Shown here one piece after another: positions 40,743 through 50,167 of a stretch of 64,000 nucleotides of DNA. The DNA is taken from contig JAKPJZ010000201.1 of NCBI GenBank assembly GCA_029553955.1, positions 1 through 64,000 on the forward strand. The letters run 5' to 3'. Origin of the DNA: Chloroflexota bacterium (lineage in GTDB: Bacteria > Chloroflexota > Anaerolineae > SpSt-313). Numbering within the stretch: the first letter of the stretch is position 1; each line of letters starts with the position of its first letter. A program made the position numbers and the translations under genes. The notes below the pieces were generated by a model, which did no database searches, had not been told where the DNA came from, and saw nothing but the letters and a program-made list of their open reading frames with translations.

Positions 40743-41160
40743 CCCGAACTTGTTCGGGGCAGTCCGGGTTGGGGTACGCCCGAACAAGTTCGGGAGTCCG
40801 GGTTGGGGGCGGCCGGAGTCCCGAACTTGTTCGGGGCAGTCCGGGTTGGGGTACGCCCGAACAAGTTCGGGAGTCCGAGTTGGGGGCGGCCGGAGTCCCG
40901 AACCTGTTCGGGGCAGTCCGGGTTGGGGTACGCCCGAACAAGTTCGGGAGTCCGAGTTGGGGGCGGCCGGAGTCCCGAACTTGTTCGGGGTAGTCCGGGT
41001 TGGGGTACGCCCGAACAAGTTCGGGAGTCCGGGTTGGGGGCGGCCGGAGTCCCGAACTTGTTCGGGGTAGTCCGGGTTGGGGTACGCCCGAACAAGTTCG
41101 GGAGTCCGAGTTGGGGGCGGCCGGAGTCCCGAGCTTGTTCGGGGCAGTCCGGGTTGGGGG
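40743..41160. repeat. Tandem array, 77-bp unit, about 5.5 copies, each with two CCCGAAC-nn-GTTCGGG palindromes
   Basis: Units start at 40743, 40820, 40897, 40974, 41051 and 41128, an exact 77-bp spacing. Each holds CCCGAACTTGTTCGGG and, 36 bp on, its complement CCCGAACAAGTTCGGG, both 7-bp-arm palindromes with a 2-bp centre. Eleven such sites are present; two carry one base change. The array fills most of the gap between the divergent DUF89 and degV genes. Open frames across it arise from the repeat and are not genes. Confidence 0.95.
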
Positions 41161-41262
41161 GATGCCGACTTGCGCGGCGGGGCCGGCGGGCGTATCCTTG
41201 GCGCTGCCGCTGTGTTATACAGGCATAACCCGCAGACCTGCAGAGGCGATGAAAGGACAGCG

Positions 41263-42111
41263 ATGTGCGCTTTGCGAATTGTGGTGGATGACGGCTGCGA
41301 GGTGCCAGCGAGCCTGGTGGCGCAGCACCGCATCAGGGTCGTCCCACTGGTCGTGCGCTTTGGCGATGAGGTGTATGACGACGGGCAACTGAGCCTCGAC
41401 GAGTTTTGGGCCAAGGCGCGCACCGTGGCTCACCCCCAGACTTCACAGCCCGCTTCAGGCACCTTTGAAGGCGTGTTCCGCGAGCTGGTGGCCGGGGGTG
41501 ACGAGGTGCTCTGCATTACCATCACCAGCAAACACTCGGGCACCTACAACTCGGCCTGGCTGGCGGCCCAGCAGTTCCCCGGCAAGGTGACCGTCTTCGA
41601 CTCCTTCTCGATCGCCTTGGGCTCGGGCTTTCTGGCGCTCAAGGCGGCCCAGGCGGCGGAGGCGGGCGTGCCGCTCCCCGAAATCGTGAGCCGCCTGGAG
41701 GCCTGCCGCGACAATATGCAGTTCCCCATCCTGCTGAACACCATCGAAGACATTCGCCGTGGCGGCCGGGCCGACCACCTCATCCCCGTGGTCGAGCGGG
41801 TGCTGCAGGTGTTCGACATCAAGCCCATCCTCACCTTTGCCGACGGCCGGCTCAAGATCCTCGGCACGGTTCGCTCCTACGAACGCGGCCTGGCCCGCCT
41901 GCTCGATCTGATCGCCGGGCGCGCGCCCTACCAGGAACTGGCCATCTTTCACACGCGGCAGCCCGAGGCAGCACTGGCCTTTGCCGACCGCGTGGCCGCG
42001 CGCGTGGCGTATCCGCGCGAGCGGCTCTTGGTCACCGAGGTGGGGGCAGTGCTGGCCACGCATGCCGGGCCACAGGCCATTGGCGTGATCGGGGTGCCGG
42101 CGGGGACATAG
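41263..42111 (+). CDS. DegV family fatty-acid-binding protein (copy 3)
   Basis: The 282-residue protein is a more distant DegV paralogue. It has RIVVDDGCEVP in place of the usual DSASSIT opening, TSQPASGTFEGVF near 61, ITSKHSGTYNSAW near 86 and NTIEDIRRGGRADH near 155. Presumed function is fatty acid binding. The ATG at 41263 follows AAAGGA. It ends at a strong intrinsic terminator and has its own upstream region beside the 77-bp array. Confidence 0.88.
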   Translation: MCALRIVVDDGCEVPASLVAQHRIRVVPLVVRFGDEVYDDGQLSLDEFWAKARTVAHPQTSQPASGTFEGVFRELVAGGDEVLCITITSKHSGTYNSAWLAAQQFPGKVTVFDSFSIALGSGFLALKAAQAAEAGVPLPEIVSRLEACRDNMQFPILLNTIEDIRRGGRADHLIPVVERVLQVFDIKPILTFADGRLKILGTVRSYERGLARLLDLIAGRAPYQELAIFHTRQPEAALAFADRVAARVAYPRERLLVTEVGAVLATHAGPQAIGVIGVPAGT

Positions 42112-42126
42112 GACGTATCTGACGTA

Positions 42127-42187
42127 GACAAGGCCGCTGCCGGGGCGCCGCAACTGCGGCACCCCGGCAGCGGCCTTGTCTTTCCTT
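42127..42187 (+). terminator. Intrinsic terminator after degV copy 3
   Basis: GACAAGGCCGCTGCCGGGG (42127-42145) pairs with 42162-42180, with further GCCG/CGGC pairing inside, followed by TTTCCTT. It isolates the catabolic cluster downstream from degV. Confidence 0.85.
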
Positions 42188-42223
42188 GCGGACGGCCAGG
42201 CGACCACGCTAGAGTCATCAACA

Positions 42224-42240
42224 AAATGCAATATGCATTT
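42224..42240 (+). promoter_or_regulatory. Palindromic operator upstream of the catabolic promoter
   Basis: AAATGCA-ATA-TGCATTT is a perfect 7+3+7 palindrome ending 4 bp before the -35 box. The AT-rich context stands out in this GC-rich DNA. It may bind the ROK regulator encoded downstream or an activator. Confidence 0.6.
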
Positions 42241-42244
42241 GCTA

Positions 42245-42273
42245 TTGACAAAGAGGCCTTTAGGCAGTATAAT
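42245..42273 (+). promoter_or_regulatory. Consensus promoter of the catabolic cluster
   Basis: TTGACA (42245-42250), 17-bp spacer, TATAAT (42268-42273): a full match to the sigma-70 consensus. Transcription should start near 42280, giving a leader of about 110 nt. Confidence 0.88.
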
Positions 42274-42276
42274 ATA

Positions 42277-42291
42277 CTTACTGACAGTAAG
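42277..42291 (+). promoter_or_regulatory. Palindromic operator over the transcription start
   Basis: CTTACTG-A-CAGTAAG is a perfect palindrome covering the predicted start of transcription. A repressor bound here would block the strong promoter. Position next to a ROK-family repressor gene suggests self-regulation. Confidence 0.65.
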
Positions 42292-42392
42292 AAAGTAACC
42301 TGGTAGATGAATACCCGAGAAACCCGGCGTCCCTCCTCTGCCGCGGGCCGTTCCTCAAGGCTATCGGCAGCCATCGTCCAATCGGAAGCGCC

Positions 42393-43583
42393 ATGCGGCC
42401 AACTGTGACCACGTCGACTCTACTGAAGAGCATCAACCGCACTGCCATTCTTGATCTCCTCCGTGAGCGCAAGCCAATCTCCCGGTCCGAGATCGCAGAA
42501 CGATTGCATCTGAGTCTGCCTACAGCCATGCGTATTATCGACGATCTTGTCGAAGAGGATCTCGTGCGGCCGGCTGGCGTCAGCGAAGTGACCGGTGGCC
42601 GGCCGCGGCCACTGATCGAGCTGAACGCCGAGGCCTATGCCGTGATCGGCGTGGACCTCGGCGGCACCAAGATGCTGGCCACCGTTGCCGATCTCGCCGG
42701 CACTGTAGAGCACGAGGTCTATGTGGCCTGGGATGATGAGAGCCACGGCGACAGCCTGGGCCGCCTCTGCAGCCTCATCGAGGACCTCCTGAGCCGGCCA
42801 CGCCCTGCCGGACAGCGCATCCGCGGCATTGGCATCGGGGCGCCAGGCATCACGCTGCACGAGGAGGGCATCGTCACGTGGGCACCCAGCCTCGGCTGGC
42901 GCAACACGCCGCTGCGGGCGATCCTCAGCGAGCGTTTCGGCCTGCCCGTCTTTGTGGAGAACGATGTCAACCTCGCCGCGCTGGGCGAACTCGGTTTCGG
43001 CGCCGGCCGTGGTGCGGAGGATATGGTCTCCATCGCCATCGGTACCGGCATTGGCGCGGGGATTGTGCTCGGTGGCGCCTTGTATCGTGGCCACAATCTG
43101 GCCGCCGGCGAGATTGGCTACCTGCTGCCCGGCGTGGAATGCCTCGGCCAGCGCTACGACGGTTTTGGCGCCCTGGAGAGCCGCGCCTCGGGCACCGGCA
43201 TTGCCGATGCGGCGCGCCGGGCGCTGAGGGAGGCAGGACTGCCCCAGCCCGAGGGCGGGATCACTGCGGAAGACGTCTTTGCGGCGGCGCGAGAGGGCCA
43301 GGCCTGGGCGCAGCGCGTCGTAAGCCAGACAGTGGACTATTTGAGCCAGGCCATCGTCGCTGTGAGCGCGCTCTTGGATCCGCAGGTCATCGTGCTCGGC
43401 GGTGGCGTATCGCGCTCGGCCGACATGCTGATCGAGCCCATCCAGCGGCGCATTGACGGTGTTGTGCCCTTTGTGCCACGGTTGGTCGTCTCGCCCTTGG
43501 GGAGCCGCGCCGCGGTGATGGGGGCAATCATGATCGTGCTGAACGGTACGATGGACCATCTCGTGGTGAGAAGGCTTCCGTAA
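42393..43583 (+). CDS. ROK-family transcriptional regulator
   Basis: The 396-residue protein is of the NagC/XylR type. An N-terminal winged helix-turn-helix (about 8-62, with [20 protein letters not shown]) is fused to a ROK sugar-kinase-like domain ([20 protein letters not shown] near 83, GIGIGAPGI near 143 and [13 protein letters not shown] near 187). [20 protein letters not shown] follows near 210. The usual zinc site CxCGxxGC is replaced by [14 protein letters not shown], so no metal is expected there. It probably senses the sugar handled by the following genes and represses the promoter at 42245. Confidence 0.9.
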   Translation: MRPTVTTSTLLKSINRTAILDLLRERKPISRSEIAERLHLSLPTAMRIIDDLVEEDLVRPAGVSEVTGGRPRPLIELNAEAYAVIGVDLGGTKMLATVADLAGTVEHEVYVAWDDESHGDSLGRLCSLIEDLLSRPRPAGQRIRGIGIGAPGITLHEEGIVTWAPSLGWRNTPLRAILSERFGLPVFVENDVNLAALGELGFGAGRGAEDMVSIAIGTGIGAGIVLGGALYRGHNLAAGEIGYLLPGVECLGQRYDGFGALESRASGTGIADAARRALREAGLPQPEGGITAEDVFAAAREGQAWAQRVVSQTVDYLSQAIVAVSALLDPQVIVLGGGVSRSADMLIEPIQRRIDGVVPFVPRLVVSPLGSRAAVMGAIMIVLNGTMDHLVVRRLP

Positions 43584-43617
43584 TCATCGCAGAGTGGTGG
43601 AGTCCGGGAGGGATCTC

Positions 43618-44778
<1,161 letters not shown>

Positions 44779-44810
44779 CAACTGCAGCCCAGGTTCTGTG
44801 AGGTGGAGAA

Positions 44811-46037
44811 ATGTCGGAACTCGCACTGTTGGGCGGACGTGCCGCCAAGAGCAAGCGTTTCCCGGTGTGGCCGCAGTACGACGAAAGAGAACGACGGGCT
44901 TTGCAGGAAGTGCTGGAGAGCCGTGTGTGGTGGCGGACGCCTGGCACCAAGACCCTAAAGTTCGAGCAGGAATATGCGGCCTATCATCAGGCCAAGCACG
45001 GCATCGCCGTCACCAACGGCACGGCCGCCATCGAAGTGGTCATGGCGGCCCTGGAGATCGGCTGGGGCGACGAGGTGATCGTGCCTGACTTTACCTTCGT
45101 GGCCACCGCCAGCGCCGTCCTCTTCGCCGGGGCCATGCCGGTGATGGTCGACATCCGGCCCGACACCTACTGCATTGACCCCGACCTGGTCGAGGCGGCG
45201 ATCACGCCACGGACGCGGGCCATCATCGCCGTGCACCTGGGCGGCCATCCCGCCGACCTGGACCGGCTGACCGCCATCGCGGCCAAGCACAATCTGGCGC
45301 TGGTTGAAGATAGCGCCCACGCCCATGCCAGCGAGTGGTGTGGCCGCAGGATCGGCACCTTCGGCAAGGCCGGCACCTTTAGCTTCCAGGCCTCCAAGCT
45401 GATGACGGCTGGTGAAGGCGGCATGATCATCACCAACGACGACGAGGTGGAACGCCGCGCCCGTTCGGCCCACGACTGTGGGCGGCTGCCGGGCGAATGG
45501 TTCTACGCCCACTTCCTGTACGGCTCCAACTACCGGCTGAGCGAGTGGCAGGGCGCGGTGCTCAGCGCGCAACTCAGCCGCCTCGACGAGCAGACCGCCC
45601 TGCGCGGCAAGAACGCCTGCCTGCTCGACAAGCTGCTGGGTGAGATCCCCGGCATCACGCCGCAGGCGCTCGACCCGCGCTGCACGCGCAACGGGCACTA
45701 TGCCTACATCTTCCACTATGACAAGAGCGCCTTTGCCGGCGTGCCCACTAAGCGCTTCATCGAGGCACTGGTGGCCGAGGGCATTCCGAATCAGGCGAGC
45801 TACCCACCAGTGCATGAGCTGGCAGTGTTTCAGAGCGGTGAGTACAGGAAGCGGCTCGGCCAAGAGCAGGCCAAGCAGGAACACGCCTTCCTGAAGCAGG
45901 ACTATCCCAACACCGCCCGCGGCGCTTGGGAGACGGTGTGGATTCCGCAGTACGCCCTGCTCGGCGACGAAGCGGATATGCACGAGATCGCGGCGGCAAT
46001 CAAAAAGATCCAGCAGAACGCTAAGGACTTGCTCTAG
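44811..46037 (+). CDS. DegT/DnrJ/EryC1/StrS family PLP aminotransferase
   Basis: The 408-residue enzyme belongs to the sugar aminotransferase group. PLP contacts appear in AVTNGTAAIEVVMAALEIGW near 66 and LALVEDSAHAHASEW near 164. The PLP-binding Lys lies in FSFQASKLMTAGEGGMI near 198. Relatives convert keto-sugars or scyllo-inosose to amino derivatives, or run the reverse reaction. With the Gfo/Idh dehydrogenase next to it, a dehydrogenase-aminotransferase pair acting on an amino-sugar or aminocyclitol is plausible. ATG at 44811. Confidence 0.88.
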   Translation: MSELALLGGRAAKSKRFPVWPQYDERERRALQEVLESRVWWRTPGTKTLKFEQEYAAYHQAKHGIAVTNGTAAIEVVMAALEIGWGDEVIVPDFTFVATASAVLFAGAMPVMVDIRPDTYCIDPDLVEAAITPRTRAIIAVHLGGHPADLDRLTAIAAKHNLALVEDSAHAHASEWCGRRIGTFGKAGTFSFQASKLMTAGEGGMIITNDDEVERRARSAHDCGRLPGEWFYAHFLYGSNYRLSEWQGAVLSAQLSRLDEQTALRGKNACLLDKLLGEIPGITPQALDPRCTRNGHYAYIFHYDKSAFAGVPTKRFIEALVAEGIPNQASYPPVHELAVFQSGEYRKRLGQEQAKQEHAFLKQDYPNTARGAWETVWIPQYALLGDEADMHEIAAAIKKIQQNAKDLL

Positions 46038-46069
46038 ACACCTTCACAAACTAGAGTCTCATCGCTGAG

Positions 46070-46120
46070 ACGCAGAGGGTGCTGTAGGGGCGGTTCATGA
46101 ACCGCTCCTACCCTCTGCGT
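46070..46120. repeat. Nested inverted repeat between aminotransferase and cupin genes
   Basis: ACGCAGAGGGT (46070-46080) pairs with ACCCTCTGCGT (46110-46120), enclosing the near-palindrome TAGGGGCGGTTCATGAACCG (46085-46110). This is a common type of intergenic repeat and may stabilise or end the upstream transcript. Confidence 0.7.
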
Positions 46121-46195
46121 TCTCTGCGCCTCGGCGGTAGGTGTTCTCGGCGGTTTGCGGCGAAGCTTTCGTACAAAGGGCTGGGGGTGGAGATC

Positions 46196-46609
46196 ATGGC
46201 GACAGGCCTGGAGACCTATGGCTGGGACGGCGAGGGGTACCGTCCGCTCGTCTTCTCGAGCGACTGGCAGGTGGCGATCCTCAATTGGGAGCCCGCTGCC
46301 GATCCTGCCCGCCTGGGCAAGGTCGAACGCCACGTGGGCACCGATGAGGTCTTTGTCCTCCTCCGCGGCCGAGCCGTGCTGTTCACCTGGAGCGATGCGG
46401 GAGAGTTCGCGCTTGTCGAGGCCGCCCCAGGCGTGGTGTACAACGTGACCGCCGGGACGTGGCACAGTGTCATCACCACAACGGGGGCATCGTGGATCAT
46501 CGTAGAGGCGCGCGATACGCACCTGCATGGCACCGAGATGCGCCCGATGACGCCAGGGGAGCGCGCCGAGCTCTTGGGCCGACTGCCTGCATGGGCGCAG
46601 CCGGCCTGA
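46196..46609 (+). CDS. Small cupin-domain protein
   Basis: The 137-residue product has one cupin-like beta-barrel: VERHVGTDEVFVLLRGRAVL (motif 1) and PGVVYNVTAGTWHSVITTTG (motif 2). The metal-binding His and Glu positions are partly kept (His in ERHVGTDE and TWHSV). It could be an isomerase, a binding protein or a sugar mutarotase-like enzyme. The ATG at 46196 follows GGGGGTGGAG. It belongs to the catabolic cluster by position only. Confidence 0.65.
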   Translation: MATGLETYGWDGEGYRPLVFSSDWQVAILNWEPAADPARLGKVERHVGTDEVFVLLRGRAVLFTWSDAGEFALVEAAPGVVYNVTAGTWHSVITTTGASWIIVEARDTHLHGTEMRPMTPGERAELLGRLPAWAQPA

Positions 46610-46821
46610 TGGATGCTCGGCCAGGCGTCGACGGCGCTTACAGGGGATGACTCGGCTCCGGGCAGGGGAGGCATGTGGATCTTTACTGAGCAAGGCGTAT
46701 GCCGACGCTGCCCACACACGGGGGTACCGCTTGCCACTGAAGGAGGAAGAAGCTGCAGGTAACATTGTTGATCAGGTGAACCTCTGATGGTCAGGTGAAG
46801 CGTAAACGCAAGGAGGCAAAG

Positions 46822-48225
46822 GTGAACAGGCGAAGCCTGGGCAAGATACTCGTGCTCTGCGTGTTAGTATCTGTTGTTCTCAGTTGTTCTCCCGCTGCCG
46901 CACCGACGCCGGTGCCGCCCAAACCGGAAACTGCGGCTGCACCACAGGCCACCGCGGCCTCGGAGCCTGCTGGCGGATCCGTTGAGGCATGGGCTCAGGA
47001 CATCAAGGCCAAGCTTGGTGGCACCGAGCTCAAGATTGCCGCAGCGACCCATCCGTCGATCGAGGCCTTTAAGAAGATGACGCCCCGCTTCGAAGAACTG
47101 ACCGGCATCAAGGTCAGTTGGGACGAAATGGAAGAGGGCGCCCTGGGCCAGAAGCTCGCCATGGAGGCTACTTCGGGCACGACTGGTTACGACCTGATCA
47201 TGAACTGCCCCGAGTACACGCCGTCGCTGGCAGATGCTGGCCTGCTTGAGCCCCTGGATGCATTCCTGGGCGACGCGGCAAAGACCCCCGAGTGGTTCGA
47301 TTACAAGGACATTCTGGCCAGCTATCGCGACATGCTCTCGTATCAGGACAAGCACTACGGGGTGCCCTTTGCTGGCGAGACCGTTTTCCTCTTCTACCGC
47401 AAGGACCTGTTTGAGAAGTACGGAGCCAAGGTGCCCGCCACGCTCGACGAACTGAAGGAGACGGCTGCTTTCTTCAACGGCAAGGAGCCCGGCCTCTCCG
47501 GCGTCTCGCTGCGCACCCGGCTGGGGTGGGAAGCGACGTACATGTGGTCGGTCTTCATCTTCCCCTTCGGCGGCCGTATGGTCGACCCGCAGACCGGCAA
47601 GGCTGACCTCGCCAACCCGGCGACGGCGCAGTCCTTGCAGTACATGGCCGACCTGGTCAAGCTGGCCCCCACCGGGACCGAGTCGTACTCCTTCCCTGAG
47701 GCCTGGGATGCCTTCATGCAGGGCAAGACGGCGATGATGGTGGAAGCCAACGCGGCCGCACCCGAGGTCGAGAACCCCGACAAGTCCGTCGTGGCCGGCA
47801 AGGTTGGCTATGCGCCCATGCCCGCAGGCCCGGCCGGCGCTTTCTCCGGCGTCTGGGGCTGGGGCTTTGCGATGACCAAGCCCTCGCAGAAGAAGGATGC
47901 TGGCTATGCCTTCCTGGTCTACATGACGAGCAAGGCCATGCAGCAGGAATACCTGGCCAATGGTGGCATCGTGTCGCGCGAATCGGCGCTGGGTGATCCA
48001 CAGCAGCAGGCCAAGTATCCGTACTACCAGGCCACGCTGGATACGCTGAAAGAGGCCGCGGATCTGCAGGCCAAGGGCCTGGGCGTCGTGCTTATGATGC
48101 CCGAGTGGAGCCAGATCAGCGAGGTCCTCGGCACTGAGGCTGCCAAGGCCATCGTCGGCTCGGCCACGGCGCAGCAGGCATGCGAGAGCATGCAGGAACA
48201 GGTCGCCGACATCCTCAAGCAATAG
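46822..48225 (+). CDS. ABC sugar transporter substrate-binding lipoprotein (family 1)
   Basis: The 467-residue lipoprotein has a signal peptide ending VVLS with the lipidated Cys at 22, then a Pro/Ala/Thr spacer. A family-1 binding domain follows: FEELTGIKVSWDEM near 89, GYDLIMNCPEYTPSLADAGL near 123, SYQDKHYGVPFAGETVFLFY near 172 and AFMQGKTAMMVE near 299. It should bind a sugar or sugar derivative outside the membrane. GTG at 46822 has AAGGAGG five bases upstream. A stable hairpin (48239-48275) before the permease gene fits higher expression of the binding protein. Confidence 0.92.
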   Translation: MNRRSLGKILVLCVLVSVVLSCSPAAAPTPVPPKPETAAAPQATAASEPAGGSVEAWAQDIKAKLGGTELKIAAATHPSIEAFKKMTPRFEELTGIKVSWDEMEEGALGQKLAMEATSGTTGYDLIMNCPEYTPSLADAGLLEPLDAFLGDAAKTPEWFDYKDILASYRDMLSYQDKHYGVPFAGETVFLFYRKDLFEKYGAKVPATLDELKETAAFFNGKEPGLSGVSLRTRLGWEATYMWSVFIFPFGGRMVDPQTGKADLANPATAQSLQYMADLVKLAPTGTESYSFPEAWDAFMQGKTAMMVEANAAAPEVENPDKSVVAGKVGYAPMPAGPAGAFSGVWGWGFAMTKPSQKKDAGYAFLVYMTSKAMQQEYLANGGIVSRESALGDPQQQAKYPYYQATLDTLKEAADLQAKGLGVVLMMPEWSQISEVLGTEAAKAIVGSATAQQACESMQEQVADILKQ

Positions 48226-48238
48226 TCGCGTTGTCGCA

Positions 48239-48275
48239 AGCGGTTCCGGCAGTGCCTGGCACTGCCGGAACCGCT
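48239..48275 (+). terminator. Intercistronic hairpin, 17-bp arms
   Basis: AGCGGTTCCGGCAGTGC (48239-48255) and its exact complement (48259-48275) leave a 3-nt loop, followed by CCTTTC. Placed between the binding-protein and permease genes, it probably causes partial termination or protects the upstream mRNA. Confidence 0.75.
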
Positions 48276-48299
48276 CCTTTCATGAATGGTGAAGGGTTG

Positions 48300-49214
48300 A
48301 TGCAAAGAGAGCAGGCGAGACAGAGGCCCCGACTCGGGATCAGTGGCAGTCGGGTGGCACCCTATGCTCTGATTCTGCCAGCATTCCTGGTCGTCTTTGC
48401 CCTGGCTGCGTATAGCTGTTATTGGCTCGTCCGCATGAGTGGGGCGGAATGGTCATTCGGCGCCACCTGGGAGAAAGCGACCCCGGTCGGCCTGGAGAAC
48501 TATCGCTGGCTCCTCTTCGATCGCAACAGCACGTTGTGGGAGTCGCTGAGGATTACTGCCGTCTTTCTCGTCACCACCCTGGTTGGTGAGCTCGTGATTG
48601 GGTTTGCGCTGGCTCTCCTCCTCAATGCGCAGATCGTGGGGCGCTCGATCTATACCGCCATCTTGATTATCCCGATGGTTGTGATGCCCTCCATGGTGGG
48701 CATGGTGTGGCGTTTGTACTTTTCCTTCGATGGGTTGATCAACTTTTTCTGCGAGACCCTTTTTCGCGTCAAGCTCAACTGGTACGGCACGTCGCTGGCT
48801 CTGCCTGCGGTCATCATCGTTGACATCTGGGAGTGGACACCGTTCTTTGTCCTGATCTTCCTGGCAGGTTTGCAGTCGTTGCCGCGCGAGCCGTACGAGG
48901 CTGCCATTGTCGATGGCGCATCAAGCTGGCAGATCCTGCGCAAGCTGACCATTCCTATGCTGGCGCCCCTGATCTTGACGGCGACCATCCTACGGTTCAT
49001 GGACATCCTGCGCATCTTTGACGTCATATTTGTCATGTTTGGTGGTGGCCCCGGCACGGCAACGACCACCTTGCCGCTCTACATCTACAGGCTGACGATG
49101 GTCGCCCGCAATGTGGGACGTGGCTCGGCAGCCAGCGTCATGCTGATCATCCTGATCGTTGGTCTGACCTACCTGCTGATCCGCTTGTTCGATCGCGTGC
49201 GATTCGAAGGGTGA
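48300..49214 (+). CDS. ABC sugar transporter permease, MalF-type
   Basis: The 304-residue protein has six membrane helices and the EAA loop that contacts the ATPase, EAAIVDGASSWQILRKLTIP, near residue 198. It forms the channel with the next gene product. The ATG at 48300 is preceded by GAAGGG at a short distance; an ATG at 48282 is possible. No ATPase gene is found in the cluster. Confidence 0.9.
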   Translation: MQREQARQRPRLGISGSRVAPYALILPAFLVVFALAAYSCYWLVRMSGAEWSFGATWEKATPVGLENYRWLLFDRNSTLWESLRITAVFLVTTLVGELVIGFALALLLNAQIVGRSIYTAILIIPMVVMPSMVGMVWRLYFSFDGLINFFCETLFRVKLNWYGTSLALPAVIIVDIWEWTPFFVLIFLAGLQSLPREPYEAAIVDGASSWQILRKLTIPMLAPLILTATILRFMDILRIFDVIFVMFGGGPGTATTTLPLYIYRLTMVARNVGRGSAASVMLIILIVGLTYLLIRLFDRVRFEG

Positions 49215-49221
49215 GAGGCGA

Positions 49222-50061
49222 GTGAGTATGAGACATCAACTCAAGAGGCGGACCCGCCTCACGCTCCTGAACGCGCTGGCTTTTGTCGTGGCGGCGGCCT
49301 TTCTCTTTCCCTATCTGTTCATGGTCATGTCGGCCTTCAAGTCGCGGATGGAGACCTTTGCCTATCCGCCGGTGTGGATCTTCCGTCCCACCCTGGAGCA
49401 TTTCCGGGCGATCTTTGCCGATATCGACATCATGTTCTACATGAAGAACAGTACCATCACCGCTGTGGCCAGCACACTGTTGACGATGCTTATCGCCATC
49501 CCGGCTACCTACAGTTTTGCACGCTTCCGCTTCCCTTTCAAGGAGCCAATCGCCTACGGCTTTCTCTTCCTGCAGATGGTGCCCGGGATCTCGATCGTAT
49601 TCTCGCTCTTCTTCGTCGCCCGCAGCTTCCAATTGTATGACACGCGCTTTTTCTTGGTCCTCTGCTATCTGTTGTGGAATGTGCCGTATGCCATCTGGAT
49701 GCTGCGTGGCTTTGTGGAAGCCATTCCTGTCGACCTGGAGGAGGCGGCCATGGTCGACGGCTGCTCGCGCCTCAAGGCGTTTGTGCTGGTTACGCTGCCC
49801 CTCATGGCCGGTGGGCTGGCCGCTTCGGCCATTCTCGTTTTCATCGGCGTCTGGAACGAATTTGCCCTGGCGTTCTTCCTGACATCAGTGAACTCTCGTA
49901 CCATGCCAACCACCATCGCCTTCTTTATGACCCACTCTGGGATCAAGTGGGGGCCGATGTTTGCCACGGCCACACTCGGCACACTGCCCGTGGTCATCTT
50001 TGCCCTGATTGTGCGGCGATACTTTGTCTCGGCGCTGACCTTCGGAGCGGTCAAGGGATAG
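49222..50061 (+). CDS. ABC sugar transporter permease, MalG-type
   Basis: The 279-residue protein has six membrane helices and the EAA loop DLEEAAMVDGCSRLKAFVLV near residue 174. It pairs with the MalF-type permease encoded 7 bp upstream. The transporter must use an ATPase encoded elsewhere, as in MsmK/UgpC-type systems where one ATPase serves several importers. Confidence 0.9.
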   Translation: MSMRHQLKRRTRLTLLNALAFVVAAAFLFPYLFMVMSAFKSRMETFAYPPVWIFRPTLEHFRAIFADIDIMFYMKNSTITAVASTLLTMLIAIPATYSFARFRFPFKEPIAYGFLFLQMVPGISIVFSLFFVARSFQLYDTRFFLVLCYLLWNVPYAIWMLRGFVEAIPVDLEEAAMVDGCSRLKAFVLVTLPLMAGGLAASAILVFIGVWNEFALAFFLTSVNSRTMPTTIAFFMTHSGIKWGPMFATATLGTLPVVIFALIVRRYFVSALTFGAVKG

Positions 50062-50167
50062 CGAAGGCGCGCTCGTGCAGGCTTCACTTGGCTGACGCGC
50101 TGCGAGTGGCCTGGGGCGCCGGGGCTGAGCCGCGGAAGGTCTGATTCAAGTAGAGGAGGAGGCTGTC

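Noticed and set aside
40743-41160. Tandem array considered as a CRISPR
   Set aside because: The units are contiguous 77-bp repeats with conserved linkers and no unique spacers, and no cas genes are nearby.
40743-41160. The GAAC-nn-GTTC sites as LexA boxes
   Set aside because: The Gram-positive LexA box has a 4-bp centre; these have 2 bp, and the neighbouring genes are not SOS genes.
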